Shown: positions 1-8,763 of the stretch, piece by piece
Layout of the letters: each line of letters begins with the position of its first letter
How positions within the stretch are numbered: the first letter of the stretch is position 1
NCBI RefSeq assembly: GCF_015277775.1
Contig: NZ_CP063849.1
Location: 6,959,501 to 7,023,500, forward strand
Length of the DNA stretch: 64,000 nt
Source: Paludibaculum fermentans
GTDB taxonomy: Bacteria > Acidobacteriota > Terriglobia > Bryobacterales > Bryobacteraceae
Reading direction: 5' to 3'
Made by a program: the position numbers and the translations under genes
Notes under the pieces: generated by a model
The model's input: the letters and a program-made list of their open reading frames with translations, nothing else
What the model was told of the DNA's origin: nothing
The model's database searches: none

Positions 1-1063
1 CAAGGCGGGCTTCGATCCGACCGCGCCCGACCTCCATCTCGGCCATACCGTCCTGCTTCGCAAGATGAAGCATTTCCAAGACTTAGGCCATAAGGTCATC
101 TTCCTGATCGGTGATGCAACCGGCCTGATCGGCGACCCGACCGGCCGCAACGCGCTGCGTCCGCCGATGACCCGCGAAGAGATCAATCGCAACGCCGATA
201 CCTATAAGGAGCAGGTGTTCCAGATCCTCGATCCCGAGAAGACCGAGGTTCGGTTCAACTACGACTGGCTGGGCGCGCTGCGTTTTGAGGACATGATCCG
301 GCTGACTTCCAAGTACACAGTCGCCCGGATTCTGGAGCGCGACGATTTCGCGAAGCGCTACCGCGAGTCGGTGCCGATCTCGGTGCACGAGATGCTATAC
401 CCGCTGGCGCAGGGCTACGACTCGGTCGCGCTGGAATGCGACGTCGAGCTGGGAGGCACGGACCAGAAGTTTAACCTATTGGTGGGCCGCGACTTACAGC
501 GCGACTACGGCCAGGCGCCACAGATTGTGGGCACGGTTCCGCTGCTCGAAGGTCTGGACGGCATCGATAAGATGTCGAAGTCTAAAGGCAACTACGTCGG
601 CATCCGGGAAGCTCCTGACGTGATGGTGAAGAAGCTGATGACCATCAGCGACAACCTCATGTGGCGCTACTGGGAACTTTTGACGGATGTGCAAATTTCT
701 GAGATTTCGGCCCTGAAATCGAGCGGACGGAACCCGCGCGATATTAAGCTGGATTTGGCTGAACGAATCGCCGGGGATTTCCATCCGGCTTCGGAAGCCA
801 AAGCCGCGCGGGAGCAGTGGTTGCACGATGTGAGCCAGGGCCAGACGCCCGAAGATCTGCCCCTCACGATCGCAGCCGACCCGCGGTTGAAACAGTGCCT
901 GTTGCAGACGGGACTTGCGCCGTCCAGTTCGGAAGCGGACCGGCTCATCAAAGCGGGTGCGGTCGCCGCCGGCGGTGAAGTCATTAAGAGTCCGTCGCAC
1001 CGGTTTGAAGCAGGGGAGTACATCCTGCGCGCCGGTAAGAAATGGGCCCGTGTGAAGGTCTGA
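1..1063 (+). CDS. tyrS: Tyrosyl-tRNA synthetase, 5' end cut off by the window
   Basis: Charges tRNA-Tyr with tyrosine in the cytoplasm. The reading frame is open from base 2, so the true start lies upstream of the window. The class I signature HLGH (the HIGH box) lies about 12 residues in, and the KMSKS loop appears intact as DKMSKSKGN near residue 190 of the fragment. The last 60 or so residues look like an S4 RNA-binding domain ([12 protein letters not shown]). What remains fits a TyrS of about 400 residues lacking only its first few dozen. The stop is followed after 7 bases by a permease gene, so co-transcription is possible although the functions are unrelated. Identification is firm. Confidence 0.95.
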   Translation, partial: KAGFDPTAPDLHLGHTVLLRKMKHFQDLGHKVIFLIGDATGLIGDPTGRNALRPPMTREEINRNADTYKEQVFQILDPEKTEVRFNYDWLGALRFEDMIRLTSKYTVARILERDDFAKRYRESVPISVHEMLYPLAQGYDSVALECDVELGGTDQKFNLLVGRDLQRDYGQAPQIVGTVPLLEGLDGIDKMSKSKGNYVGIREAPDVMVKKLMTISDNLMWRYWELLTDVQISEISALKSSGRNPRDIKLDLAERIAGDFHPASEAKAAREQWLHDVSQGQTPEDLPLTIAADPRLKQCLLQTGLAPSSSEADRLIKAGAVAAGGEVIKSPSHRFEAGEYILRAGKKWARVKV

Positions 1064-1070
1064 CCTGTTT

Positions 1071-2297
1071 ATGTTGTTGGCTCGCGACACGATGGGCCTG
1101 AGTCTGGATGCGCTGCGCTCGCACCGCCTGCGTACCGCTCTCACTGTGCTTGGGCTCACGATGGGTGTCGCGACGCTGATCACGGTGGTCACCATTGTCC
1201 AGGGCGCCAACGTCTACGTGGAGACGAAGATCGCGAACCTGGGCGCCGATGTCTTCCAGATGGCGCGCACTCCGTTCGCCGTCACCGACTACGAAATCAT
1301 CCTCAAGGCGTTGCGCTACAAGCGGATCCACATGGAGGATTACGACTTCGTGCGGTCGGCCTGCCCGGACTGCAAGGTGATGGGCGCGTCGGGCTCCGTG
1401 ACGACGAGGGCGAACCACCTGACCGAGGAACTGACCGACGTCAACATGAACGGCCAGACGGCTTCGATGGCCGAGATTGAGGCGCGCACCATTGAGATGG
1501 GGCGCTACTTCACTGAGATCGAGGACCAGCGTTCCGTGCGGGTCGCGGTCATCGGCGCGACGCTGCGGGACAAGTTCTTTCCGGAGCAGGATCCGGTGGG
1601 GCAAAAGTTCCGGCTGGGCAGTGAAGAGTTCACCGTGATCGGCCTCTACGAGCGCGGCGGCAGCGTGCTGGGGCAGGATTCGGACAACTTCGTGGTGGTC
1701 CCCCTGAACACGTTTCTGCAGTTGAAGGGCTCGCGCTATTCACTGACCATCAACGTGAAAGTCCCGAACGATCCGAAGGGATTCGAGCGGGCGCAGGACC
1801 AGGCGCGGCTGGCGTTGCGCGCGCGGCGGCACATCCGGCCGACGCAGGACGAGGACTTTTTCATCGGCACGAAGGACAGCTACATCCAGTTGTGGCAGCA
1901 GATCAGCGGAGCGTTCTTCGCCGTCTTCATCCTGGTGAGTTCGATTTCGGCGCTGGTGGGCGGCATTGTGATCATGAACGTGATGCTGGTGAGTGTGACG
2001 GAGCGGACGAAGGAGATCGGCATCCGGCGGGCGATGGGCGCGACGGGCCGCGACATCCTGAAGCAGTTCCTGACGGAGAGCGTGCTGCAGTGCATGGTGG
2101 GCGGATTTTGCGGCATCACCCTGGGGTTCCTTTGTGCAGAGGCGCTCAACCGGTTCACTTCGTTTCCTGCGTCGGTGCAGGCCGGGGTGGCGGTCCTGGG
2201 CATGGTTTTGAGTTCGGCCATCGGGCTGTTTTTCGGGATTTACCCGGCCTCGCGCGCCGCGCGGCTGGATCCGGTGGAAGCATTGAGGGCTGAATAG
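1071..2297 (+). CDS. MacB/FtsX-type ABC transporter permease
   Basis: A 408-residue inner-membrane permease of the MacB family. The first transmembrane helix is near residues 20-45, followed by a large periplasmic MacB_PCD domain. Three further helices lie in the C-terminal FtsX domain, which carries the conserved cytoplasmic signature VSVTERTKEIGIRRAMGA. MacB-type permeases act by mechanotransmission with a separate or fused ATPase. This protein has no ATPase domain and none is encoded beside it here. The stop codon is directly followed by the ATG of a second, related permease, so the two probably form a heterodimer. The substrate cannot be inferred. Confidence 0.85.
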   Translation: MLLARDTMGLSLDALRSHRLRTALTVLGLTMGVATLITVVTIVQGANVYVETKIANLGADVFQMARTPFAVTDYEIILKALRYKRIHMEDYDFVRSACPDCKVMGASGSVTTRANHLTEELTDVNMNGQTASMAEIEARTIEMGRYFTEIEDQRSVRVAVIGATLRDKFFPEQDPVGQKFRLGSEEFTVIGLYERGGSVLGQDSDNFVVVPLNTFLQLKGSRYSLTINVKVPNDPKGFERAQDQARLALRARRHIRPTQDEDFFIGTKDSYIQLWQQISGAFFAVFILVSSISALVGGIVIMNVMLVSVTERTKEIGIRRAMGATGRDILKQFLTESVLQCMVGGFCGITLGFLCAEALNRFTSFPASVQAGVAVLGMVLSSAIGLFFGIYPASRAARLDPVEALRAE

Positions 2298-3554
2298 ATG
2301 ACGCGCTCGGAATTCCGCGAAAACCTGATCGTGAGTCTCGACACGCTGCGGGCGCACAAGGTGCGCAGCGCGCTGACACTGCTGGGCGTCGTCATCGGCG
2401 TGACCAGTGTGATCACGGTAGCGGCGATCATCGACGGGCTGAACAAGTTCGTTGCGGACAAGGTGGAGAAGATGGGCTCGCGCAGCTACTTCATCACCCG
2501 GTTCCCCTTCGGCACCGATCCGAACCGCATGCCGGAGAAGTACCGGTTGCGCCGATACCTGCAATACAGCGACGCCGACAAGATCAAGGACACGGTGCAC
2601 AGCATCGACAAGATCAGCGCATTGGGCACGCGCGCCAACTTCTTTGGGGATAAGAACGAACTGCGGTATGCCGGGGAGCGTGTGGAGCGGGCGATCATCC
2701 GCGGAGCCAGCGCCGACTACTGCGACGTGATCCCCATGTTCGTGGTGGAGCAGGGCCGCTACTATACGCAGGCCGAGGTGGACCGCGCCGCGGCGGTGGT
2801 GGTGCTGGGGCAGGCGATTGCGGATTCGCTCTTCGGGCGGGCTTCGCCGCTGGGCAAACAGATCATGATGAACGGGGCACCGTTCGAGGTGATCGGTGTC
2901 TTTGCACATGACGAGGGGCTATTGGGCGGTCCGGGTGTTGACCAGTTCGCGATGATCCCGCTGTCGACGTTCCGCAAGCACTATCCCGAGTCGAAGGAAG
3001 TGGTGATCATCTACACGGTGCAGCGGGATGTCGATCCGATGGCGGCGCAGGATGAAGTGGGCGACGTGTTGCGGCGTATCCGCAAGGTTTCGTATAAGTC
3101 CGACAACGACTTCGAGATCCTGAGCTCGGACTTCCTGTCGAAGCTGTGGGGTCAGTTGACCGGAGCGATCGTGATCCTGACCTCGGTGATCAGTTCCATC
3201 GGTCTATTGGTGGGCGGCATCGGGGTGATGAACATCATGCTGATCTCGGTGACGGAGCGCACGAAGGAGATCGGGATCCGCAAGGCGATCGGTGCGCGAG
3301 CGTCGGACATCCGCGTGCAATTCCTGTTGGAAGCGCTGATGCTGACGGTGGCGGGCGGCATGATCGGGATCCTGGGCGGGTTCATCCTGGCCCTGCTGAT
3401 CCGCACGGCCGCGCCTTCGATTGGGGCCACGGTGAGCCCGTTCTGGGCCACCATGGGTGTGACTTTGTCGGCCATGGTGGGGCTGTTCTTCGGCTACTGG
3501 CCGGCGAACCGGGCGGCCAAACTGGACCCGATCGTCTGCCTGCGCTACGAATAA
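2298..3554 (+). CDS. MacB/FtsX-type ABC transporter permease, second subunit
   Basis: A 418-residue paralogue of the preceding gene, with no intergenic base between them. It has the same architecture: an N-terminal helix (residues about 20-45), a periplasmic MacB_PCD domain, and three C-terminal helices. The signature ISVTERTKEIGIRKAIGA precedes the final pair of helices. It ends in a typical DPIVCLRYE tail, which in this family lies next to the ATPase contact site. It is probably the partner of the upstream permease. The matching ATPase and membrane-fusion protein are not in this window, so they must be encoded elsewhere or upstream of tyrS. Family assignment is firm and substrate unknown. 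Confidence 0.85.
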   Translation: MTRSEFRENLIVSLDTLRAHKVRSALTLLGVVIGVTSVITVAAIIDGLNKFVADKVEKMGSRSYFITRFPFGTDPNRMPEKYRLRRYLQYSDADKIKDTVHSIDKISALGTRANFFGDKNELRYAGERVERAIIRGASADYCDVIPMFVVEQGRYYTQAEVDRAAAVVVLGQAIADSLFGRASPLGKQIMMNGAPFEVIGVFAHDEGLLGGPGVDQFAMIPLSTFRKHYPESKEVVIIYTVQRDVDPMAAQDEVGDVLRRIRKVSYKSDNDFEILSSDFLSKLWGQLTGAIVILTSVISSIGLLVGGIGVMNIMLISVTERTKEIGIRKAIGARASDIRVQFLLEALMLTVAGGMIGILGGFILALLIRTAAPSIGATVSPFWATMGVTLSAMVGLFFGYWPANRAAKLDPIVCLRYE

Positions 3555-3610
3555 AACACCGGGTGCTCGCGGTTCCGGCGGGGTTCCTGCGAAGATAGGA
3601 TGAGACCTCA

Positions 3611-4450
3611 ATGAGCCGTAAACGCGTCGATTGGAAGATTAAGAACGAAGTTCTGCACCTGGGTGAGCGCACGTTAATCGTAGGCGCGATGAATGTTGCC
3701 CCCGATTCGCCGGTGGATGGCGGGCGCTATGAAGACCCGGACCGGGCGTTCGTGCAGGCCGTGCAGATGGCGGACAGTGGCGCGGACATCATCGAAATCG
3801 CGGCCGAGAGTTTTCACTCCGGATCGAAGCGGATCTCGGAAGCGGAAGAGTTGCGGAGGCTGATTCCGATCCTGAAGCGGGTGCGCGGCAAGGTGAGTCC
3901 GCTGATCTGCGTGGAGACGTATAAACCGGCGGTGGCCGAAAAGGCGATCGAGCACGGCGCGGTGATCATCAAGGATCCAACGGGTCTGACGCTGGACCAG
4001 GAGTTGGCCAAGATCGTGATGCAGCACGACGTCGGGTTCATCCTGCAGCACACACGAGGTACGCCGGATACGTGGCCGAAGCAGCCGTCCATGAAGGGCG
4101 CTGTCGGGATGGTGATGGCCGAGTTGAACGCGGCGCTGAACCGTGCGGGGCGCATGGGCGTGGAGCGGACGCGCCTGGCGCTGGATATCGGCCTCGGCAT
4201 GGGCAAGCGCAAGGAGACGAACAGCGAGCTGATCACCGGGCTGGGCGAGTTCCACGAGATGCGGCTGCCGGTGGAAGTGAGCCCGGAGGGGCATCCCTTC
4301 AATGCGGCGATCACGCTGGAGCCGAGCCTGGGGACGACGATCGCGGCGGTGACCATGGCCGTGCTGCGGGGCGCGCACCTGGTGCGAGTCTACAATGTCG
4401 AAGCGATCCGGCCGGCGATTCTGGTGGCGGACCAGGCGCTGATCGGGTAG
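3611..4450 (+). CDS. Dihydropteroate synthase-like pterin-binding protein with altered active site
   Basis: A 279-residue TIM-barrel protein whose whole length follows the dihydropteroate synthase (FolP) pattern: MNVAPDSPVDGG, GADIIEIAAES, ETYKPAVA, LQHTRGTPDTW, LDIGLGMGK and a final RVYNV. Several residues that canonical FolP uses for pterin and para-aminobenzoate are changed. GESTRPG reads AESFHSG, the DTxK aspartate is Glu, IIND reads IIKD, the SRK lysine loop reads SPEGHP, and the RVHDV histidine is Tyr. The pterin floor (Asn of MNV and Asp of LDIG) is kept. It may bind a pterin or folate without making dihydropteroate, or use another substrate. It stands alone, 56 bases after the permease pair. 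Confidence 0.7.
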   Translation: MSRKRVDWKIKNEVLHLGERTLIVGAMNVAPDSPVDGGRYEDPDRAFVQAVQMADSGADIIEIAAESFHSGSKRISEAEELRRLIPILKRVRGKVSPLICVETYKPAVAEKAIEHGAVIIKDPTGLTLDQELAKIVMQHDVGFILQHTRGTPDTWPKQPSMKGAVGMVMAELNAALNRAGRMGVERTRLALDIGLGMGKRKETNSELITGLGEFHEMRLPVEVSPEGHPFNAAITLEPSLGTTIAAVTMAVLRGAHLVRVYNVEAIRPAILVADQALIG

Positions 4451-4517
4451 GGGACAAGCGGACGAAAGGGTTCAGCCGGCGGCCGCAGCCCTCCCCGGAT
4501 CTTCCGGTACGTGCGGT

Positions 4518-5537
4518 CTATTTGGCGGCCTCCAGCTTCTCGAGGAAGGCCCAAAACTCCTTGTTGCCTTTGTAGGGCAGAAACGAATCGTCTTTGGTCG
4601 GTGTGGGTAGCTGCTCGCCTCTGATCATGTTGGCTTTGCGGTCGAAAGCCTGCTGGAGATGAGCCTTCGCGGCCGCAAGTTGGTTCTCGCCGGCATCCGC
4701 ACAGGCGAGATTGTAGTAGTTCATCGGGTAGACGGGATCCTTGGCCACACCCTCCTCAAAGAGGCTCCGAGCCTTCTTGTAGTTCTCGGCTATCCCATAG
4801 GACATTCCAGCCTGATCGCGCATGATTCTCGCCGCTGTGATCGCTGAGGGGAACGGCGCACCATCCGGCGGCACCATCGCTAAACACTTTTCGAAGAGTG
4901 GGGCCGCTCCTTTGTACAGATGGTTCTGGAAGAGAATCTGGGCATACAGCGCGACATCCCGAAACCGCGGAACGTAATCCGGGTTGAACTCGATGCCGGA
5001 AAAGATCCGCTTCAGCTCCGGATCGTTTTCACTGATCGGCTTTGAGCTGAAAAACGCGAGGTCGCCGCAAAGATTACCGGCGGCGACGAACCCCCGGACC
5101 TGATAGTGAGGCGATCCATCGCGATTCCTGTTCGTGTACGCGGCCATGGCCACGGGCAGGCCGGCGGGACGGGCGAGCTCTGAGGTGGACAGGATCTTTA
5201 TCGTCTTGTCGGCTTTCTGGTCTTCCCTCAGCAGGAAATCGCGGCATGCCGCACTGTTCATGTCCGGGTGCTCGGGGACAAGGAAGAGAAACCCAAGGAA
5301 GGTAAGATTGCCAGAGGCATCCCGGCCGCGAAGCCCGATTTCGTTCGCGTTGGGCTTGGCCGAAGACTGCGTGATTTTGAAGCCTTCCATCGGCCAATAG
5401 AATTGTCCTTTGTGCTCCGGGAGGGCGAGCCGGTAATCTTCCTTCGCCGCGGGTTGTGCGAGCACTATCCCGCCGCCGATCAACAGCGCAATAACCAGAC
5501 CCAATTGACGCATAAACATTAGTTTACGCCTGAGCAT
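4518..5537 (-). CDS. Secreted protein with C-terminal TPR-like repeats
   Basis: A 339-residue protein beginning with a basic segment and a hydrophobic stretch (LGLVIALLIGGGIVLAQ) that fits a signal peptide cleaved after AQ. The first two thirds resemble no family I can name. From about residue 190 on, helical pairs with TPR spacing appear (DVALYAQILFQNHLYKGAAPLF, then ENYKKARSLFEEGVAKDPVYPMNYYNLACADAG). It is probably periplasmic or outer-membrane associated. Three in-frame ATGs lie within eight codons (5537, 5519 and 5513). None has a strong ribosome-binding site, so the exact start is uncertain. It converges with the pterin-binding gene and diverges from the padR gene. Confidence 0.65.
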   Translation of the reverse strand: MLRRKLMFMRQLGLVIALLIGGGIVLAQPAAKEDYRLALPEHKGQFYWPMEGFKITQSSAKPNANEIGLRGRDASGNLTFLGFLFLVPEHPDMNSAACRDFLLREDQKADKTIKILSTSELARPAGLPVAMAAYTNRNRDGSPHYQVRGFVAAGNLCGDLAFFSSKPISENDPELKRIFSGIEFNPDYVPRFRDVALYAQILFQNHLYKGAAPLFEKCLAMVPPDGAPFPSAITAARIMRDQAGMSYGIAENYKKARSLFEEGVAKDPVYPMNYYNLACADAGENQLAAAKAHLQQAFDRKANMIRGEQLPTPTKDDSFLPYKGNKEFWAFLEKLEAAK

Positions 5538-5673
5538 TCGCAGAAAAGTGGATATCGCCAGACGCGCGGTCGCAACAAGGGGACGCTCAACTATGGTCCA
5601 CCTTCACCGGAGGTGCCGGTTGCTCGACGATTCGCTTTGCATCTTGACTGCTTTCTGATTCGGATCCAGTATT

Positions 5674-5703
5674 GTAGGCAGGCGACAATTGTCGGCTACC
5701 GAC
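5674..5703. promoter_or_regulatory. Palindrome upstream of padR, candidate PadR operator
   Basis: A perfect 12-bp palindrome, CGACAATTGTCG (5683-5694), sits at the centre of a longer imperfect dyad in which 6 of the next 9 base pairs on each side are also symmetric. It ends 6 bases before the preferred padR ATG. PadR-family regulators commonly bind dyads that overlap their own promoter, so autoregulation is a fair inference. The classical ATGT-N8-ACAT form is not present. Confidence 0.45.
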
Positions 5704-5709
5704 ACTACT

Positions 5710-6045
5710 ATGGCCCAGAATGACGATTTGCTTCCCGGCACGCTGGACGTGCTGGTGCTCCAGATACTCTCCGGGGGCACGCTGCATGGGTGGGGCATTG
5801 CCCAGCGGCTGAAGCTGCTGTCGCGGGACGTGCTTTCCGTGCAGCAGGGGTCGCTGTATCCCGCTCTGCACAAGATGGAGGGCGAGGGGTGGATTTCGGC
5901 CGAGTGGAAGGCTACGGACGAGGGGCGGCAGGCGAAGTTCTATGCCTTGACGGCCCGGGGCCGGAAACAACTGGCCGAGGCTCGAGCCCGGTGGGTGCGG
6001 CTGTCTTCGGCGGTTGGCCTGGTTTTGGACATTGCGCAGGATTGA
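5710..6045 (+). CDS. PadR-family transcriptional regulator (acidobacterial type)
   Basis: A 111-residue winged-helix repressor of the PadR family. The segment from LLPGTLDVLVLQIL through GSLYPALHKMEGEGWISAEW is the standard PadR recognition core, followed by the wing and the short C-terminal helix. The frame stays open upstream to a TTG at 5689, but ATG 5710 is preferred because it gives the usual start (MAQNDDLLPGTLD) and leaves the upstream palindrome outside the gene. It is followed after 9 bases by an 890-residue duplicated permease. This pairing is a known acidobacterial arrangement (TIGR03433 with TIGR03434), so it probably controls that permease and itself. Confidence 0.9.
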   Translation: MAQNDDLLPGTLDVLVLQILSGGTLHGWGIAQRLKLLSRDVLSVQQGSLYPALHKMEGEGWISAEWKATDEGRQAKFYALTARGRKQLAEARARWVRLSSAVGLVLDIAQD

Positions 6046-6054
6046 GGAGCGGCC

Positions 6055-8727
6055 ATGCGTTTCTTCCGGCGAAGGATCCCCGACCATGAGATCGATGCCG
6101 AGCTGCGGTATCACCTGGATCAACTGATCGCCTCGAATCTACAGGGCGGGATGAGCCCGGAGGAGGCGCGGAGGGCGGCGCTGCTGGAGTTCGGGCTGCC
6201 GGAGCCGACGAAAGAGGCTTGCCGGGATTTGCGGCCTTACGCGCTGGCCACGGCCGCGGCCGGCAGCCTGCGGCAGGCGTGGCGGGGGCTGGCGCGGTCG
6301 CCGGGATTCACTACTGTCGCCATCCTTACACTCGCACTAGGTACGGGCGCGAATATCGCCCTGTTCTCGCTGGTGAATGCGGCCGTGCTGCGGCTGATCC
6401 CGGTGCACGAGCCGGAGCGGCTGGTATGGTTCGCTCCGAAGCCGGATGAGTTCGGGCGGATGCTGAACTACCCGTTTTACCGGTCGTTGGAGGGCGATCC
6501 GCGCTTCGACGGGCTGCTCTGCGCCTTTCCCGCGGCCGTCGCGGCCAAGGCCTGGAATGGGGCGACGGAGCGCGTGGAGAGCGAGCTCGTTTCAGGCACG
6601 TACTTCGATGTGCTGGGCGTGCGGCCGTACCTGGGCCGGCTGCTGACGAAGGACGACGACCGGGTAAGGCTGGGGCATCCGGTGGTGGTGGCTTCGCATG
6701 CGTACTGGACCTCGCACCTGGGCTCCGATCCGAAGGCGATCGGGCGCTCGATTGAGCTGAACGGGGCGCCCTACACGCTGATTGGGGTAGCGGCTCCGGG
6801 CTTTGCGGGCATTGAGCAGGGTTATCCGCGGTCGTTGTTTGTGCCGATCCAGATGAAGCCGGCGATTACTCCGGGCTGGGATGGACTGGACAAGCCCCTG
6901 ATCATCTGGCTTTGGGTGGTGGGCCGTATGAAGCCGGGTGTCGATCGAGCGGCGCTGGGGCAGGAACTCAACGAGCGGCTGCATGCGTTCCAGGAGCCTT
7001 ATATCCAAGCTGACCGGCAGTTGGTTGCCTCGCAACGGGCGATGATGCGGAAGCGGACATTGACGCTGGAGCCTTTGCGGGACGCGGTGCTGGCTGCGCG
7101 GACCCGGCAGCATCTGCGGACCCTGGCGCTGATCGTGATGGCGGTGCTGCTTGTGACCTGCGCGAACCTGGCGGGGTTGTTGCTGGTGCGCGGGCTGCAG
7201 CGTCGGAAGGAACTGGCGACGCGGTTGGCGCTGGGGGCCTCGCGGGGCCGCGTCATTGCGCACCTCGTGATGGAGAGCTTGCTGATTGGGGCGTTCGGCG
7301 GTGCGGCCGGGTTGGTGCTGGGCGGATCACTGGCTCCGCTGCTGGCGTCGCAGTTCCCCTTGCTGGGCGAGGGTTCGAAATTGACGGTGCCGTTGGATTT
7401 CCGGGTTCTCGGGTTCGCGCTGTTGCTGTCGATGGCGACGAGCCTGGTGTTCGGAGTGGCTCCGGCGTGGCAGTCGACGCGGCTGGACCTGATGGCCGCG
7501 TTGAAGGGCGGCGAGAGCGGGCCGAGGCATTCGCGGATGAGGCATGTCCTGCTGGCTGTGCAGACAGGCACGGCTCTGTTGTTGCTGGTAGCCGCGGGGC
7601 TGTTCGCCACGAACTTACGGAGGCTGTTCGCCTTCGATGCGGGCTTCGCGGTGAACCGGCTATTGATCGCCGAGATGGAGCCGGCGCTGAACGGCTATGA
7701 CGGAGCACAGCGGCTGGCGTTCTATCGCGGGTTGGACCGGCGGTTGAAGGAGCTGGCGGGCACGGCCGGGTCTGGCATACGGGCGGCGGCGCTGAGCAAT
7801 GTGGCTCCGATCTCGCCGTACTACTGGTCGATGATGTTCCTGCGGGCCGGGCGGAGGGAAGACAAGGAACTGGTGCCGCGCGCGGTGGCGGTGGGGCCGG
7901 GCTACTTCGAGACGATGGGGATCCCGTTGCGGCGCGGCCGGCTGATTACGGAGAGGGATGACGTGGGGGCCCAGCGGGTGGCGCTGATCAGCGAGTCGCT
8001 GGCGCGGCGGGCGTATCCGGGGCAGGATCCAATTGGGCAGAGGTTTGTTGGGGATCTGCGCAAGCCGCTCGAGTCCACATTTGAGATTGTGGGCGTGGTG
8101 GCGGATGTGCAATTGAGCGATCCACGGCGGCGCGAGGGCTTGTCGTGTGTCTACGTGCCCTACCGGCAGTGGCCGTTTCCGGCCCAGGCGATTGTGGTGC
8201 AGTTGCGGCTAGCCGGCGCCTCGGAGGTGCGCGCCTTGGAGTTGCTGCGGGGTGTGGTGCGTGAGCTGGATCCGAAGCTGGGACTTTACGATGTCCGGAC
8301 TTCGGAGCAGGCCCTGGAAAGGACGTTGAGCACGGAACGGCTGACGTCGTGGCTGTCCGGCTTCTTCGCGCTGCTGGCGGTGGTGCTGGTGGGGACGGGC
8401 CTGTATGGCCTGGTGGCCCGGGAGGCGGCGGCTCGCCGGAAAGAGTTCGGGATTCGATCAGCCCTGGGGGCGGATGGTTCGCAATTGCTGTGGACGCTGT
8501 TGCGCGGGGTGATGGCGGCCGTGTCGGCGGGGTTGGCGGCCGGGTTGGTTGGGCTGGTTTTGCTGCAGCCGGTGATGAAGGGGCTGCTGGCCGGGCCGGG
8601 CTGGGAGGCGGCGGCGGTGGCGGCCGGGGCGTTGGCCGTGCTGGTGGTTGTCGCAGTGGGGGCGACGTGGGGTCCGGGACGAGGGGTGGCCCGGGTGGAG
8701 ACGGGGGCGGCGCTGCGGTACGAGTAG
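6055..8727 (+). CDS. ADOP family permease (acidobacterial duplicated orphan permease)
   Basis: An 890-residue membrane protein. The N-terminal 60 residues form the small permease prefix domain ([15 protein letters not shown]). Two MacB_PCD/FtsX units then follow in tandem, with helices near residues 85-110 and 350-480 (first unit), and near 500-520 and 760-880 (second unit). The FtsX signature appears twice, as [18 protein letters not shown] and as [18 protein letters not shown]. It matches the ADOP family (TIGR03434) in length and order. No ATPase is encoded nearby, which gave the family its orphan label. A good ribosome-binding site (gaggag) precedes ATG 6055. It forms an operon with the padR gene. 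Transport substrate is unknown. Confidence 0.93.
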   Translation: MRFFRRRIPDHEIDAELRYHLDQLIASNLQGGMSPEEARRAALLEFGLPEPTKEACRDLRPYALATAAAGSLRQAWRGLARSPGFTTVAILTLALGTGANIALFSLVNAAVLRLIPVHEPERLVWFAPKPDEFGRMLNYPFYRSLEGDPRFDGLLCAFPAAVAAKAWNGATERVESELVSGTYFDVLGVRPYLGRLLTKDDDRVRLGHPVVVASHAYWTSHLGSDPKAIGRSIELNGAPYTLIGVAAPGFAGIEQGYPRSLFVPIQMKPAITPGWDGLDKPLIIWLWVVGRMKPGVDRAALGQELNERLHAFQEPYIQADRQLVASQRAMMRKRTLTLEPLRDAVLAARTRQHLRTLALIVMAVLLVTCANLAGLLLVRGLQRRKELATRLALGASRGRVIAHLVMESLLIGAFGGAAGLVLGGSLAPLLASQFPLLGEGSKLTVPLDFRVLGFALLLSMATSLVFGVAPAWQSTRLDLMAALKGGESGPRHSRMRHVLLAVQTGTALLLLVAAGLFATNLRRLFAFDAGFAVNRLLIAEMEPALNGYDGAQRLAFYRGLDRRLKELAGTAGSGIRAAALSNVAPISPYYWSMMFLRAGRREDKELVPRAVAVGPGYFETMGIPLRRGRLITERDDVGAQRVALISESLARRAYPGQDPIGQRFVGDLRKPLESTFEIVGVVADVQLSDPRRREGLSCVYVPYRQWPFPAQAIVVQLRLAGASEVRALELLRGVVRELDPKLGLYDVRTSEQALERTLSTERLTSWLSGFFALLAVVLVGTGLYGLVAREAAARRKEFGIRSALGADGSQLLWTLLRGVMAAVSAGLAAGLVGLVLLQPVMKGLLAGPGWEAAAVAAGALAVLVVVAVGATWGPGRGVARVETGAALRYE

Positions 8728-8763
8728 GCGACGCCGGGTAAACGCCTACCGTGGCCTGCCGCC

